This document shows, piece by piece, positions 1 to 6,843 of a stretch of DNA of 10,896 bases. The stretch's first letter is position 1. Each line of letters opens with the position of its first letter. Source of the stretch: DASXTS01 sp036505275 (GTDB taxonomy: Bacteria > Actinomycetota > Actinomycetes > Mycobacteriales > Pseudonocardiaceae); NCBI GenBank assembly GCA_036505275.1, contig DASXTS010000215.1, forward strand, positions 1 through 10,896, written 5' to 3'. The notes beneath the pieces were generated by a model. It worked only from the letters and a program-made list of their open reading frames with translations, made no database searches and was not told where the DNA came from. Position numbers and translations under genes: made by a program.

Positions 1-8
1 TGCCCGTA

Positions 9-2375
9 TTGTCAACCCTTTCCGTCGACGAGCTGGACCAGGAACAGCGATACGTGTCCATGCTGTACCGGCGGCTGGACGCCATGCGGCGAGAGACCTC
101 CGCACGGCTGAGCCAGGCGTTGCGGGCGGGGGCTGGCGGCACGCACCAGGCGCGGTCCGAACGGGACGCGTCCGCGTCCCTGTACAGCAACCGGTTGGCG
201 CAGGTCAACGCCGTCGAGGGTGGGCTGTGCTTCGGACGACTGGACCTGCTGGGCGGCGAGCGGCTGTACATCGGTCGGATCGGGATCTTCGACGAGGATG
301 GCGACTACGAGCCGCTGCTGGTCGACTGGCGGGCTCCGGCGGCGCGGCCGTTCTACTGCGCGACGGCGGCCAATCCGGAGGGCGTGCTCCGCCGTCGCCA
401 CCTCTACACCAGGGGCCGGACGGTCACCGGCTTCGAGGACGACGTGTTCGACTTGGACGCGCTGACCGACGGGGAACGCGCCCGGCTCGGCGGCGAGGCG
501 GCATTGTTCGCCGCGCTGGATGCCAGCCGCACCGGGCGGATGCGCGACATCGTGGCCACGATCCAGGCCGAGCAGGACACCGTGATCCGGTCCGGCAGCG
601 AGGGCGTGCTGGTGGTGCAGGGTGGCCCCGGCACAGGCAAGACGGCGGTGGCGCTGCACCGCGCCGGCTACCTGCTCTACACCCGCCGGGAGACGCTGTC
701 CCGGCGCGGGGTGCTGATCGTCGGGCCGAACCCGACGTTCCTGCGGTACATCGACCAGGTGCTGCCCTCCCTCGGGGAGACCGACGCCCTGCTACGGACC
801 GTGGGCGAGATGTACCCGGGGCTGGTTGCGGCCGGGTCGGAGCCGGCCGAGGTGGCCGAGGTCAAGGGGCGGGCGGAGATGGCCGAGGTGATCTCGGCCG
901 CTGTCCTCGACCGGCAGAGCGTGCCGGAGAGCCCGCGGACGCTGCAGGTGGGCGGGCTGACGCTGGAGCTGGACGGGGCGACGTGTGCCGGGGCGCGGGC
1001 GCGGGCCAGGGCGTCGCGCCGGCCGCACAACGCGGCCAGGGAGGTGTTCGAGCGGGAGGTGCTCGCCGCGCTGGCCGTACGGGCCGCCGAGCGGCTCGGC
1101 GCCATCGTGCCGTCGTTCGAGGAGATCCCGCTGACGGAGAACGAGCACGAGTTCGGCACACTCTTCGACGAGGCGGACCTGGCCGAGATCCGGACCGAGT
1201 TGCGGGCCGACCCCGCGGTGCGGGCCGTACTGGACTCGCTCTGGCCGCGGCTCACCGCGGAGCGGCTGGTCGCCGAGCTGTACGCCTCGCCGGTGCGGTT
1301 GGCCTCGGCGGTGCGGTTGGCCTCGGCGGCCGCGCCTGCGCTGGACGCGGCCGAGCGGGCGCTGCTGCGGCGTCCGCTCGGCTCGCCGTGGACACCGGCC
1401 GACGTGCCGCTGCTGGACGAGGCCGCCGAGCTGCTCGGCCCAGCCGACGACCCCGCCGTCACCGCGCTGGCGCTCGCCCGCGAGTGGGCCGAGCTGGCCT
1501 ACGCCAAGGGCGTCATGGACGTGCTGAACCTGCCGGAGACCGCGACGCCGGAGCTGTTGCGGGCCAGCGACGTGCTGGATGCCAGGCACCTGGCCGCCCG
1601 GCACGCGGCGCGGCCGTCGCAGACCGCAGCCGAACGCGCGGCCGCGGACCGTACCTGGACCTTCGGGCACGTCATCGTCGACGAGGCGCAGGAGCTGTCG
1701 CCGATGGCCTGGCGAGTGCTCATGCGCCGCTGCCCGACCCGCTCGATGACGGTGGTGGGCGACATCGCGCAGACCGGATCGCCGGCGGGTGCCACCTCCT
1801 GGGCGGCGGCGCTGTGCCCCCTTCTTGGCGATCGCTGGCGGGTGGCCGAGCTGACCATGAACTACCGCACGCCCACCGAGGTGATGGCGGTCGCCGCGGA
1901 CGTGCTGGCGTCCGTCGATCCCTCGCTCGTGCCGCCTGAGTCGGTCCGCTCGTCCGGCGTGGCACCGTGGCATCTGCGGGTGCCCGCGGGGGACTTGCCC
2001 GACCTGGTGGTCGAGGTGGTGACCCGGGAGGCGGCCGAGGTTGCCGGCGGCACGCTCGCCGTAATCGTGCCGGCGGGCCTGGCCGGCGTGCTCGGCGCCG
2101 CCGTCGTGCACGCCGTACCCGAGGCGGCGACCGGTGACTCGGGATCTGGCCCGGCCTCCTCCGTCCTCGATCGTCGCGTGCTGGTCCTCACCGTCGAGCA
2201 GGCCAAGGGTCTGGAGTTCGACGGCGTGGTCATCGTCGAACCAGCGGAGATCCTGGCCGGGTCGGACCGCGGCGGCCGCGATCTTTACGTGGCGCTGACC
2301 AGGACCACCCGCCGCCTGGCCGTCCTGCACACCGGAGAGCTCCCGGCGGTGCTGTCCCGCCTATCGCCTGCGTGA
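9..2375 (+). CDS. helD: HelD/HelR-type UvrD-like ATPase that recycles RNA polymerase
   Basis: Superfamily 1 helicase-like ATPase of the HelD group. Family members bind RNA polymerase, enter its channels and use ATP to release stalled complexes; actinobacterial HelR members can also displace rifamycin. Visible in 788 residues: an N-terminal coiled region (about 6-40), the HelD signature around 87-116 (YIGRIG, then LLVDWRAPAARPFY), a Q-like motif near 183-195, Walker A GGPGTGKT (205-212), Walker B DEAQ (558-561), motif III GDIAQTG (584-590), motif IV NYRTP (618-622), motif V GLEFD (734-738) and motif VI VALTR (761-765). All ATPase motifs look intact. The TTG at 9 is the first start inside the window, but the preceding in-frame codon boundary falls at base 0 and its last two bases are TG. 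An ATG or GTG one base outside could therefore be the real start, adding three residues. The region between Walker A and B is long, as expected for HelD. An 18-bp in-frame duplication lies at codons 429-440. Family assignment is firm; the RNAP role is inferred from the family. Confidence 0.93.
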   Translation: MSTLSVDELDQEQRYVSMLYRRLDAMRRETSARLSQALRAGAGGTHQARSERDASASLYSNRLAQVNAVEGGLCFGRLDLLGGERLYIGRIGIFDEDGDYEPLLVDWRAPAARPFYCATAANPEGVLRRRHLYTRGRTVTGFEDDVFDLDALTDGERARLGGEAALFAALDASRTGRMRDIVATIQAEQDTVIRSGSEGVLVVQGGPGTGKTAVALHRAGYLLYTRRETLSRRGVLIVGPNPTFLRYIDQVLPSLGETDALLRTVGEMYPGLVAAGSEPAEVAEVKGRAEMAEVISAAVLDRQSVPESPRTLQVGGLTLELDGATCAGARARARASRRPHNAAREVFEREVLAALAVRAAERLGAIVPSFEEIPLTENEHEFGTLFDEADLAEIRTELRADPAVRAVLDSLWPRLTAERLVAELYASPVRLASAVRLASAAAPALDAAERALLRRPLGSPWTPADVPLLDEAAELLGPADDPAVTALALAREWAELAYAKGVMDVLNLPETATPELLRASDVLDARHLAARHAARPSQTAAERAAADRTWTFGHVIVDEAQELSPMAWRVLMRRCPTRSMTVVGDIAQTGSPAGATSWAAALCPLLGDRWRVAELTMNYRTPTEVMAVAADVLASVDPSLVPPESVRSSGVAPWHLRVPAGDLPDLVVEVVTREAAEVAGGTLAVIVPAGLAGVLGAAVVHAVPEAATGDSGSGPASSVLDRRVLVLTVEQAKGLEFDGVVIVEPAEILAGSDRGGRDLYVALTRTTRRLAVLHTGELPAVLSRLSPA
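1291..1329 (+). repeat. Perfect 18-bp in-frame tandem duplication inside helD
   Basis: The unit GTGCGGTTGGCCTCGGCG occurs at 1293-1310 and again at 1311-1328, with exact period-18 identity over 1291-1329. It encodes VRLASA twice (residues 429-440). The reading frame is kept, so it is a benign-looking slippage product in the alanine-rich helical segment between the two ATPase halves. Confidence 0.9.
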
Positions 2376-2461
2376 GAGGTCGGGCCACCTCGGGTCCGAA
2401 CTGCTGGCGCGCCCCGCACCTCTTGAGTGGATCAACAGGCCGACGGGCGAGTTCCTCGCAG

Positions 2462-2488
2462 TCTGAACGCCGCCGTGGCGGGGTCAGA
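2462..2488. terminator. Candidate bidirectional hairpin between convergent helD and stress-protein genes
   Basis: Outer arms TCTGA (2462-2466) and TCAGA (2484-2488) enclose inner arms CCGCC (2470-2474) and GGCGG (2477-2481), with a small asymmetric internal loop. The hairpin lies between the helD stop (2375) and the stress-protein stop (2492), ending three bases past the latter. There is no T tract on either side, which is common for actinobacterial terminators but weakens the call. Termination is inferred from position and folding potential only. Confidence 0.4.
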
Positions 2489-2491
2489 GCC

Positions 2492-2968
2492 TTACCCGAC
2501 CCGGTCGTGCGGGCGGACCACCAGCACCGGGCAGTGAGCCTGCCGGACGCAGTCCTCGGCGACCGAGCCGAGCAGCAGGCCGGCGAAGCCGCCGCGGCCG
2601 CGGTGGCCGACGACGAGCAGGTCGGCCCGCTCGGAGGCCTCGATCAGCGCCAAGGCCGGCGGCGCGTGCACGACGTGCACCTCGACTTTGATCGGCGGGC
2701 GCTCGCCCAGTTTGGCCCGCACGAAGTCCTCGGTGCGGCGCTGCGCCTCGTTCTCGTACTCGGCGAGGGTGGGTACCGCGCCGGCCGGGCAATCCGACGG
2801 CCTGGGCACGGTGCGCACGCTCCAGGCCCGAATCACATGCAGCGAGCAGCCGTGGCAGGACGCCTCGTTCGCTGCGCCGCGCAAGGCGTGCACGGACGCC
2901 TCGGAGCCGTCGATCCCGACGGCGACCCCGCCTTCGAACTCGGCGGTCTCGGCGACCTGCTCGGTCAT
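2492..2968 (-). CDS. Universal stress protein (UspA family, ATP-binding type)
   Basis: Single-domain universal stress protein of 158 residues with the chosen start, close to the usual 140-160. It begins the domain with VAVGIDGSEAS (15-25). The C-terminal half carries the ATP-binding motif G-x2-G-x9-G-S (G121, G124, G134, S135) followed by CPVLVVRP, so it belongs to the nucleotide-binding subclass rather than the UspA-like non-binding one. Members are cytoplasmic and modulate survival under energy or oxygen stress; the partner here is unknown. The frame is open up to a possible start at 3067, but the domain begins just after the ATG at 2968 and a longer version would nearly abut the divergent trmB start at 3070. 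No Shine-Dalgarno is visible before 2968. A CATCCT box six bases upstream is a weak match to a leaderless -10. Two cysteines (C38, C41) lie in a CHGC motif; their role is unknown. Confidence 0.9.
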   Translation of the reverse strand: MTEQVAETAEFEGGVAVGIDGSEASVHALRGAANEASCHGCSLHVIRAWSVRTVPRPSDCPAGAVPTLAEYENEAQRRTEDFVRAKLGERPPIKVEVHVVHAPPALALIEASERADLLVVGHRGRGGFAGLLLGSVAEDCVRQAHCPVLVVRPHDRVG

Positions 2969-3033
2969 ATGCCCAGGATGCCCGGTCCAGGAGACCGGCG
3001 CGAGCGCGTTGGGCGCGCCCGGGCACCCGACGC

Positions 3034-3060
3034 TAGGGTCGGGCGCGCGCCGACGGGAGG
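3034..3060 (+). promoter_or_regulatory. Possible trmB -10 box and ribosome binding site
   Basis: TAGGGT at 3034-3039 fits the actinobacterial -10 pattern TAnnnT; a weak -35-like TTGGGC lies at 3009-3014 with a 19-bp spacer. GGGAGG at 3055-3060 is a good Shine-Dalgarno nine bases before the GTG at 3070 and decides the trmB start. The binding site is convincing; the promoter is only a pattern match. Confidence 0.4.
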
Positions 3061-3069
3061 TGGTCACCG

Positions 3070-3795
3070 GTGCCGGACCTGGAGCAGGCGGCGGACCCGC
3101 GGCGCGGCATCGTCAGCTACGCGCGGCGCGGCGAGCGGATGACGGCCGGGCAGCGGCGCGCGTGGGAGCGGCTCTGGCCACGATTCGGCGCCACCCTCGA
3201 CGACCTCGATGACCTGGACGCAGCCGGCGGACTGGACGCCGCCGCATGGTTCGGCCGGGAGGCGCCGCTGCTGCTGGAGATCGGCACCGGCATGGGCGAG
3301 ACCACCGCCGAACTGGCCGCGGCCGCGCCGGAGGTCAACTACCTGGCCGTCGAGGTGTACCGGCCTGGGCTGGCCCAGCTGCTCATGCGGATCGACCTCC
3401 TGGGCCTGGCGAACCTGCGACTGGTCCGAGGGGACGCGGTGCGCCTGCTGCGCGACCACCTCGCGCCGGCTTCGCTCGCCGGCATCCGGGTGTTCTTTCC
3501 CGACCCCTGGCCCAAGGCGCGCCACCACAAGCGGCGGCTCGTCGAGCCGGGGTTCGTCGCGCTGGCCGCGTCCCGGCTGGTCGTCGGCGGGGTGCTGCAC
3601 CTGGCCACCGACTGGGAGCACTACGCTGAGCAGATGCTCACGGCGTGCAGTGCAGAGCCGACGCTGCGCAATGAGGCCGGCGGCCCGGACGGCTGGTCGG
3701 TGCGTCCGCCGTGGCGACCGGTCACCAAATTCGAGCAGCGGGCCGTCGCCGACGGTCGGACCGTCCACGACCTGCTGTTCCGACGCGTGGCCTGA
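3070..3795 (+). CDS. trmB: tRNA (guanine-N7-)-methyltransferase
   Basis: SAM-dependent Rossmann-fold enzyme that methylates N7 of guanine 46 in the variable loop of tRNA. The 241 residues show the family landmarks in order: N-terminal SYARRGERMTAGQ (16-28), SAM-binding EIGTGMG (70-76), VEVYRPG (94-100), GDA (121-123), the diagnostic catalytic stretch FFPDPWPKARHHKRR (142-156), ATDWEHYAEQML (179-190), and the C-terminal RPVTKFEQR (216-224) that closes over the substrate. The GTG at 3070 is preceded by GGGAGG at nine bases. The gene is monocistronic by appearance: divergent from the universal stress protein upstream, and followed by a 178-base gap before the NO synthase gene. The SAM loop reads EIGTGMG where EIGFGMG is common, and VEVYRPG has Tyr where His is common; both seem tolerable. 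Function is assigned with high confidence. Confidence 0.96.
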   Translation: MPDLEQAADPRRGIVSYARRGERMTAGQRRAWERLWPRFGATLDDLDDLDAAGGLDAAAWFGREAPLLLEIGTGMGETTAELAAAAPEVNYLAVEVYRPGLAQLLMRIDLLGLANLRLVRGDAVRLLRDHLAPASLAGIRVFFPDPWPKARHHKRRLVEPGFVALAASRLVVGGVLHLATDWEHYAEQMLTACSAEPTLRNEAGGPDGWSVRPPWRPVTKFEQRAVADGRTVHDLLFRRVA

Positions 3796-3932
3796 ACGGC
3801 CCAGCGGACGGGTCGCCAATCCACCCGGATGGAGACTCAAGGCCGCTGTCTCGGCTGCCGATGCGGGCACGGTGGGTGCGCGCGCCACTCGTCCGAGGCT
3901 GCGTGCGGGCCGCAGCGCGGTCGCGCGTCCAG

Positions 3933-3948
3933 CGGTTACGAGTAACCG
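3933..3948. promoter_or_regulatory. Perfect palindromic operator-like site upstream of the NO synthase gene
   Basis: CGGTTACGAGTAACCG is an exact inverted repeat with 7-base arms and a 2-base GA centre. It ends 25 bases before the GTG of the NO synthase gene and covers the expected -35 position of the candidate promoter at 3960-3965. Size and symmetry resemble operators of dimeric TetR- or MarR-type regulators (family-level knowledge). No regulator gene is in the window. Confidence 0.55.
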
Positions 3949-3959
3949 ATCGGCCGAAC

Positions 3960-3965
3960 TAAGTT
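3960..3965 (+). promoter_or_regulatory. Candidate -10 box for a leaderless NO synthase transcript
   Basis: TAAGTT fits TAnnnT and lies eight bases before the GTG at 3974, so transcription would start at or next to the start codon. No Shine-Dalgarno is visible in the preceding bases, which supports a leaderless mRNA. TTACGA at 3936-3941, 18 bases upstream, is a poor -35 lying inside the palindrome. Confidence 0.4.
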
Positions 3966-3973
3966 GACTCGCC

Positions 3974-5242
3974 GTGACTGCCGTGCAGCATAGCGTGGTA
4001 GACGGGCCGGAGCTGGACGCCGCGGCCGACGGCGTGGATCTTGCCGAGGCCGAGGAGTTCCTCCGGCGTTACCACGGTGAACACCCGATGAGCGGGCCGA
4101 TCGGGCCGCGGTTGGCTCAGGTGCGGGCCGAGGTGGCTGCCACCGGCAGCTATCGGCACACCATCCTGGAGCTGGCCTTCGGCGCTCGGGTGGCGTGGCG
4201 CAACAGCGCGCGCTGCATCGGCCGGCTGTACTGGCGCAGCCTGCAGGTACGCGACCTGCGGCATGTCTGGCGCGCCGCTGACGTCGCCGCCGAGTGCATC
4301 GAGCACCTCCGGCTGGCCAGCAACGGCGGCCGGATCCGGCCGCTGATCAGCGTGTTCGCCCCGGACAGTCCCGGCCGGCCGGGTCCGCGGATCTGGAACG
4401 AGCAGCTCATCCGGTACGCCGGCTACGGGTCGGCCGAGGGCGCGGTGCTCGGCGACCCGCGATACGTCGGTTTCACCGCGGCGGTGCGTCGCCTCGGCTG
4501 GGTGGGTCCGGCGCGTCCCGGCCGGTTCGACCTGCTGCCGCTCGTGGTCGAGACGCCGCAGGACGGCGTGGTGCTGGCCGACGTGCCCCGCGACGTGGTA
4601 CTCGAGGTGCCGCTGCTTCACCCGGAGCTACCGTGGTTCACCGAGCTGGGGCTGCGCTGGCATGCCGTGCCCGCCATCAGCAACATGCGGCTGCGGATCG
4701 GCGGGATCGACTACCCGGCCGCGCCGTTCAACGGCTGGTACATGGGCACCGAGATCGGCGCTCGCAACCTTGCCGACGCCGACCGCTACAACTTGGTGAG
4801 CATGGTGGCGTCCCGGCTGGGCCTGGACTGCTCCAGCGACCGCACGCTGTGGCGCGACCGCGCCCTCGTCGAGCTCAACCGAGCGGTGCTCCACTCCTTC
4901 GAGGCCGCCGGGGTCACCATCACCGATCACCACACCGAGTCCCACCGCTTCCTGCAGCACCTGCACAAGGAGGAGCGGGCCGGCCGGACCTGCCCGACCG
5001 ACTGGACCTGGATCGTGCCGCCGATGTCCGCCTCGCAGACCCCGGTCTTCCACCGCTATTACGACCAGGACACCGACTGCATGCCCGGCTTGGTGCTCGA
5101 CCGGGATGCGGCCAGCCGCGCGCTGACCGGCGGACCGCCGGCGTTCCCGCCGGTGATCCGCGCAGTGCCACCGGGTACCGTCCGCTGGTACCAGCTCGGC
5201 CGCCGGGCGCCGGCTGAGGTGCCGGTTCCGGCGACCTGCTGA
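3974..5242 (+). CDS. nos: Bacterial nitric oxide synthase, oxygenase domain
   Basis: Haem-thiolate enzyme that oxidises L-arginine via N-hydroxyarginine to citrulline and NO, using a pterin or folate cofactor. The 422 residues contain WRNSARCIGR (75-84) with proximal haem ligand Cys81, PFNGWYMGTEIGARN (251-265) with arginine-binding Glu260, and DWTWIVPPMSASQTPVFH (343-360), which forms the pterin pocket and dimer interface. There is no FMN/FAD reductase domain and none nearby, so electrons must come from general cellular flavoproteins, as known for Bacillus NOS. Ile235 in PAISNM sits where bacterial enzymes have Ile and mammalian ones Val, the position linked to slow NO release. At 422 residues it is longer than typical bacterial NOS (about 360-390), with roughly 25 extra residues before AEEFLRRYHGEHP and a short C-terminal tail. 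The GTG at 3974 has no Shine-Dalgarno; in-frame GTGs at 3983 and 3995 are alternatives. No txtE-like nitrating P450 is adjacent, so a thaxtomin-type role is not supported. Confidence 0.96.
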   Translation: MTAVQHSVVDGPELDAAADGVDLAEAEEFLRRYHGEHPMSGPIGPRLAQVRAEVAATGSYRHTILELAFGARVAWRNSARCIGRLYWRSLQVRDLRHVWRAADVAAECIEHLRLASNGGRIRPLISVFAPDSPGRPGPRIWNEQLIRYAGYGSAEGAVLGDPRYVGFTAAVRRLGWVGPARPGRFDLLPLVVETPQDGVVLADVPRDVVLEVPLLHPELPWFTELGLRWHAVPAISNMRLRIGGIDYPAAPFNGWYMGTEIGARNLADADRYNLVSMVASRLGLDCSSDRTLWRDRALVELNRAVLHSFEAAGVTITDHHTESHRFLQHLHKEERAGRTCPTDWTWIVPPMSASQTPVFHRYYDQDTDCMPGLVLDRDAASRALTGGPPAFPPVIRAVPPGTVRWYQLGRRAPAEVPVPATC

Positions 5243-5285
5243 GGCCCCGGGCATGCGCTGAGGTCCGCTGAGGCCTCCTGAGGCC
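5239..5285 (+). repeat. Four CTGAGG(C/T)C repeats, the last three at 10-base spacing
   Basis: Copies start at 5239, 5258, 5268 and 5278; the first includes the NO synthase stop codon. The third and fourth also form an inverted repeat, GGCCTC (5272-5277) and GAGGCC (5280-5285) with two bases between, so the stretch can fold. It lies between two plus-strand genes and could be a terminator, a binding array or simple slippage; the sequence does not decide. Confidence 0.6.
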
Positions 5286-5329
5286 ACCTGCCGACGCCCT
5301 CGGCGGCGCATCCGGCAGGATTCGCCCGC

Positions 5330-6685
5330 GTGAGCACCGCCGCCCGGTTCACCGCCCCCGTCGTGTTGCCATGTGACCCGTGGTGTTCGGTGCTGCACGA
5401 CGGCGTCGTCGACGTGGGCGACGACGGCCGGATCGGCTATGTCGGCCCGGCGACGGCCGCGCCACCGAAGCCGGGCGGGGTGGCCAGCACCGCGCTGAGC
5501 GGCATCCTGATGCCCGGCCTGATCAATGCGCACGCGCACAGCCCGATGACGGTGCTGCGCGGCGCCGGTGGCGACCTGCCGCTGATGGCCTGGCTCCGGC
5601 AGGTGATCTGGCCGGCGGAGGCCCGGCTGCAGGCAACCGAGGTGCGGGCCGGCATGCTGCTCGGCTGCGTCGAGATGCTCCGCGCCGGGGTGACCACCAG
5701 CGTCGAGATGTACTTCTTCTCGGAGCACATTGCCGAGGCCGTGCTGGCCGCGGGCCTCCGCGCCGTGATCACGCCCGGGGTCATCGCAGTGCCCGGCTGG
5801 GACCGGCTCGGCAGCTGGCAGCGGATGCTTGCGGACATCAGCGCGTGGATCGACGCCGACGGGCTGCGCTTCGGGCCGGGGCAGCGGATAGAGCTGGGGT
5901 ACGGTCCGCACGCCGCGTACACCCTGCCGCCACAGGCGCTGGCCGAGGTCGGCGCGGCGGCACAGGCCCGCGGCGCGCTGCTGCACATCCACATCGCCGA
6001 GTCGCTGGCCGAGGACGCCGCGCAGCGCGCCGAGCACGGCTCCGTGCCGCGACTGCTCGACGAGCTCGGCGTGCTCGACGGCCGGGTGCTCGCGGCGCAC
6101 GCCGTACACCTGTCCGACTACGACCTCGAGCTCTTCGCGAGGCGCGGGGTTGCCGTGGCGCACTGCCCAGGCTCGAACGCCAAGCTGGCCTCCGGCGTCG
6201 CGCGCACGATGGCACTGCGGGCCGCCGGAGTGCCGGTCGCGCTCGGGACCGACGGCCCGGCGTCGAACGATGACCTCGACCTGTGGGAGGAGATCAGGCT
6301 GGCGGCGCTGCTGGCCCGGCTCTCCACCGGCGACGCCGCCGCGATGACGGCCAGGGAGGCTCTGCTGATGGCCACCCGTGGCGGCGCGGCGGCGCTCGGC
6401 CGCGACGACATCGGCACCCTGCAACCCGGCTCATGGGCTGACATGGTGCACCTGTCCACCGACAGTCCGGCGTTCGTGGGCGGGGCCCACACTCCGGACG
6501 GGCAGTTGCTGGCCAACCTGGTGTGGGCGGCCGGCGCCAGCGCGGTGCGGGACGTCTGGGTGGCCGGCGAGCAGGTGCTCGCCGCGGGTGAGCCGACCAG
6601 GGTGGACCGCCGCCGGGCGCAGGCCGACGCAGCGGTGATCGCCGCTCGGCTCACGGGTCGCGACCGGCCTGGTGCCGGCTTTTGA
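5330..6685 (+). CDS. Amidohydrolase of the MTA/SAH/adenosine deaminase group
   Basis: Metal-dependent TIM-barrel hydrolase of the ATZ/TRZ-MtaD branch (COG0402 type), 451 residues. An N-terminal beta sandwich (about 1-60) precedes MPGLINAHAHSP (61-72) with metal ligands His68 and His70. LLHIHIAES (218-225 region) supplies the next His and catalytic Glu224; AAHAVHLSD holds His257 and His260; ALGTDGPASNDD holds metal ligand Asp308. GSNAKLASG (281-289) matches the substrate-loop motif of this branch. Family members deaminate S-adenosylhomocysteine, 5'-methylthioadenosine, adenosine or related heterocycles; which one cannot be told here. The GTG at 5330 follows GGCAGGA at nine bases. It lies 87 bases after the NO synthase gene on the same strand, so co-transcription is possible but not shown. 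No signal peptide or membrane segment is visible, implying a cytoplasmic enzyme. Family assignment is firm, substrate uncertain; trzN/guanine deaminase-like activities are alternatives. Confidence 0.88.
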   Translation: MSTAARFTAPVVLPCDPWCSVLHDGVVDVGDDGRIGYVGPATAAPPKPGGVASTALSGILMPGLINAHAHSPMTVLRGAGGDLPLMAWLRQVIWPAEARLQATEVRAGMLLGCVEMLRAGVTTSVEMYFFSEHIAEAVLAAGLRAVITPGVIAVPGWDRLGSWQRMLADISAWIDADGLRFGPGQRIELGYGPHAAYTLPPQALAEVGAAAQARGALLHIHIAESLAEDAAQRAEHGSVPRLLDELGVLDGRVLAAHAVHLSDYDLELFARRGVAVAHCPGSNAKLASGVARTMALRAAGVPVALGTDGPASNDDLDLWEEIRLAALLARLSTGDAAAMTAREALLMATRGGAAALGRDDIGTLQPGSWADMVHLSTDSPAFVGGAHTPDGQLLANLVWAAGASAVRDVWVAGEQVLAAGEPTRVDRRRAQADAAVIAARLTGRDRPGAGF

Positions 6686-6833
6686 CGTCACCCGACGGCC
6701 GTACCACGGACGAGGTGCAAGGATCACGAATGGTGACACCTCGGAGACGGAGTGCCAACATACGGGTGGTCGTTGCCGTTGGGACTCTCGCCGTAACGGA
6801 GGGTGGGCATAACGTAGACGCTTCGGGGAGGGC

Positions 6834-6838
6834 GGAGG
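6834..6838 (+). promoter_or_regulatory. Ribosome binding site deciding the start of the BRCT-like gene
   Basis: GGAGG lies five bases before the GTG at 6844. The frame is open back to 6682, but that longer start has no such site and would add 54 residues of low-complexity, non-domain sequence. TAACGT at 6810-6815 fits TAnnnT and could be a -10 box for this gene; no good -35 is at the proper distance. Confidence 0.6.
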
Positions 6839-6843
6839 GTTTT

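Noticed and set aside
792..2330. 512-codon minus-strand open frame inside helD
   Set aside because: Antisense to intact helicase motifs of helD and composed of Arg/Gly/His-rich non-domain sequence.
2969..3067. Extended start for the universal stress protein at 3067
   Set aside because: The extra 33 residues are outside the family fold and would nearly abut the divergent trmB start.
4628..6424. 598-codon open frame on the minus strand
   Set aside because: It lies antisense to the NO synthase and amidohydrolase genes, spans two good plus-strand genes, and has low-complexity composition with no recognisable domain; long antisense frames are expected at this GC content.
3974..6685. Thaxtomin-like nitration cluster around the NO synthase gene
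   Set aside because: No TxtE-type P450 or peptide synthetase is present; neighbours are trmB and an amidohydrolase.
6683..6690. TGACGTCA palindrome at the end of the amidohydrolase gene
   Set aside because: It is an 8-base chance palindrome containing the stop codon, with no promoter or repeat context.
6682..6843. Extended start for the BRCT-like gene at 6682
   Set aside because: It overlaps the preceding stop codon by four bases, lacks a binding site, and adds low-complexity sequence; the GTG at 6844 has GGAGG at five bases.
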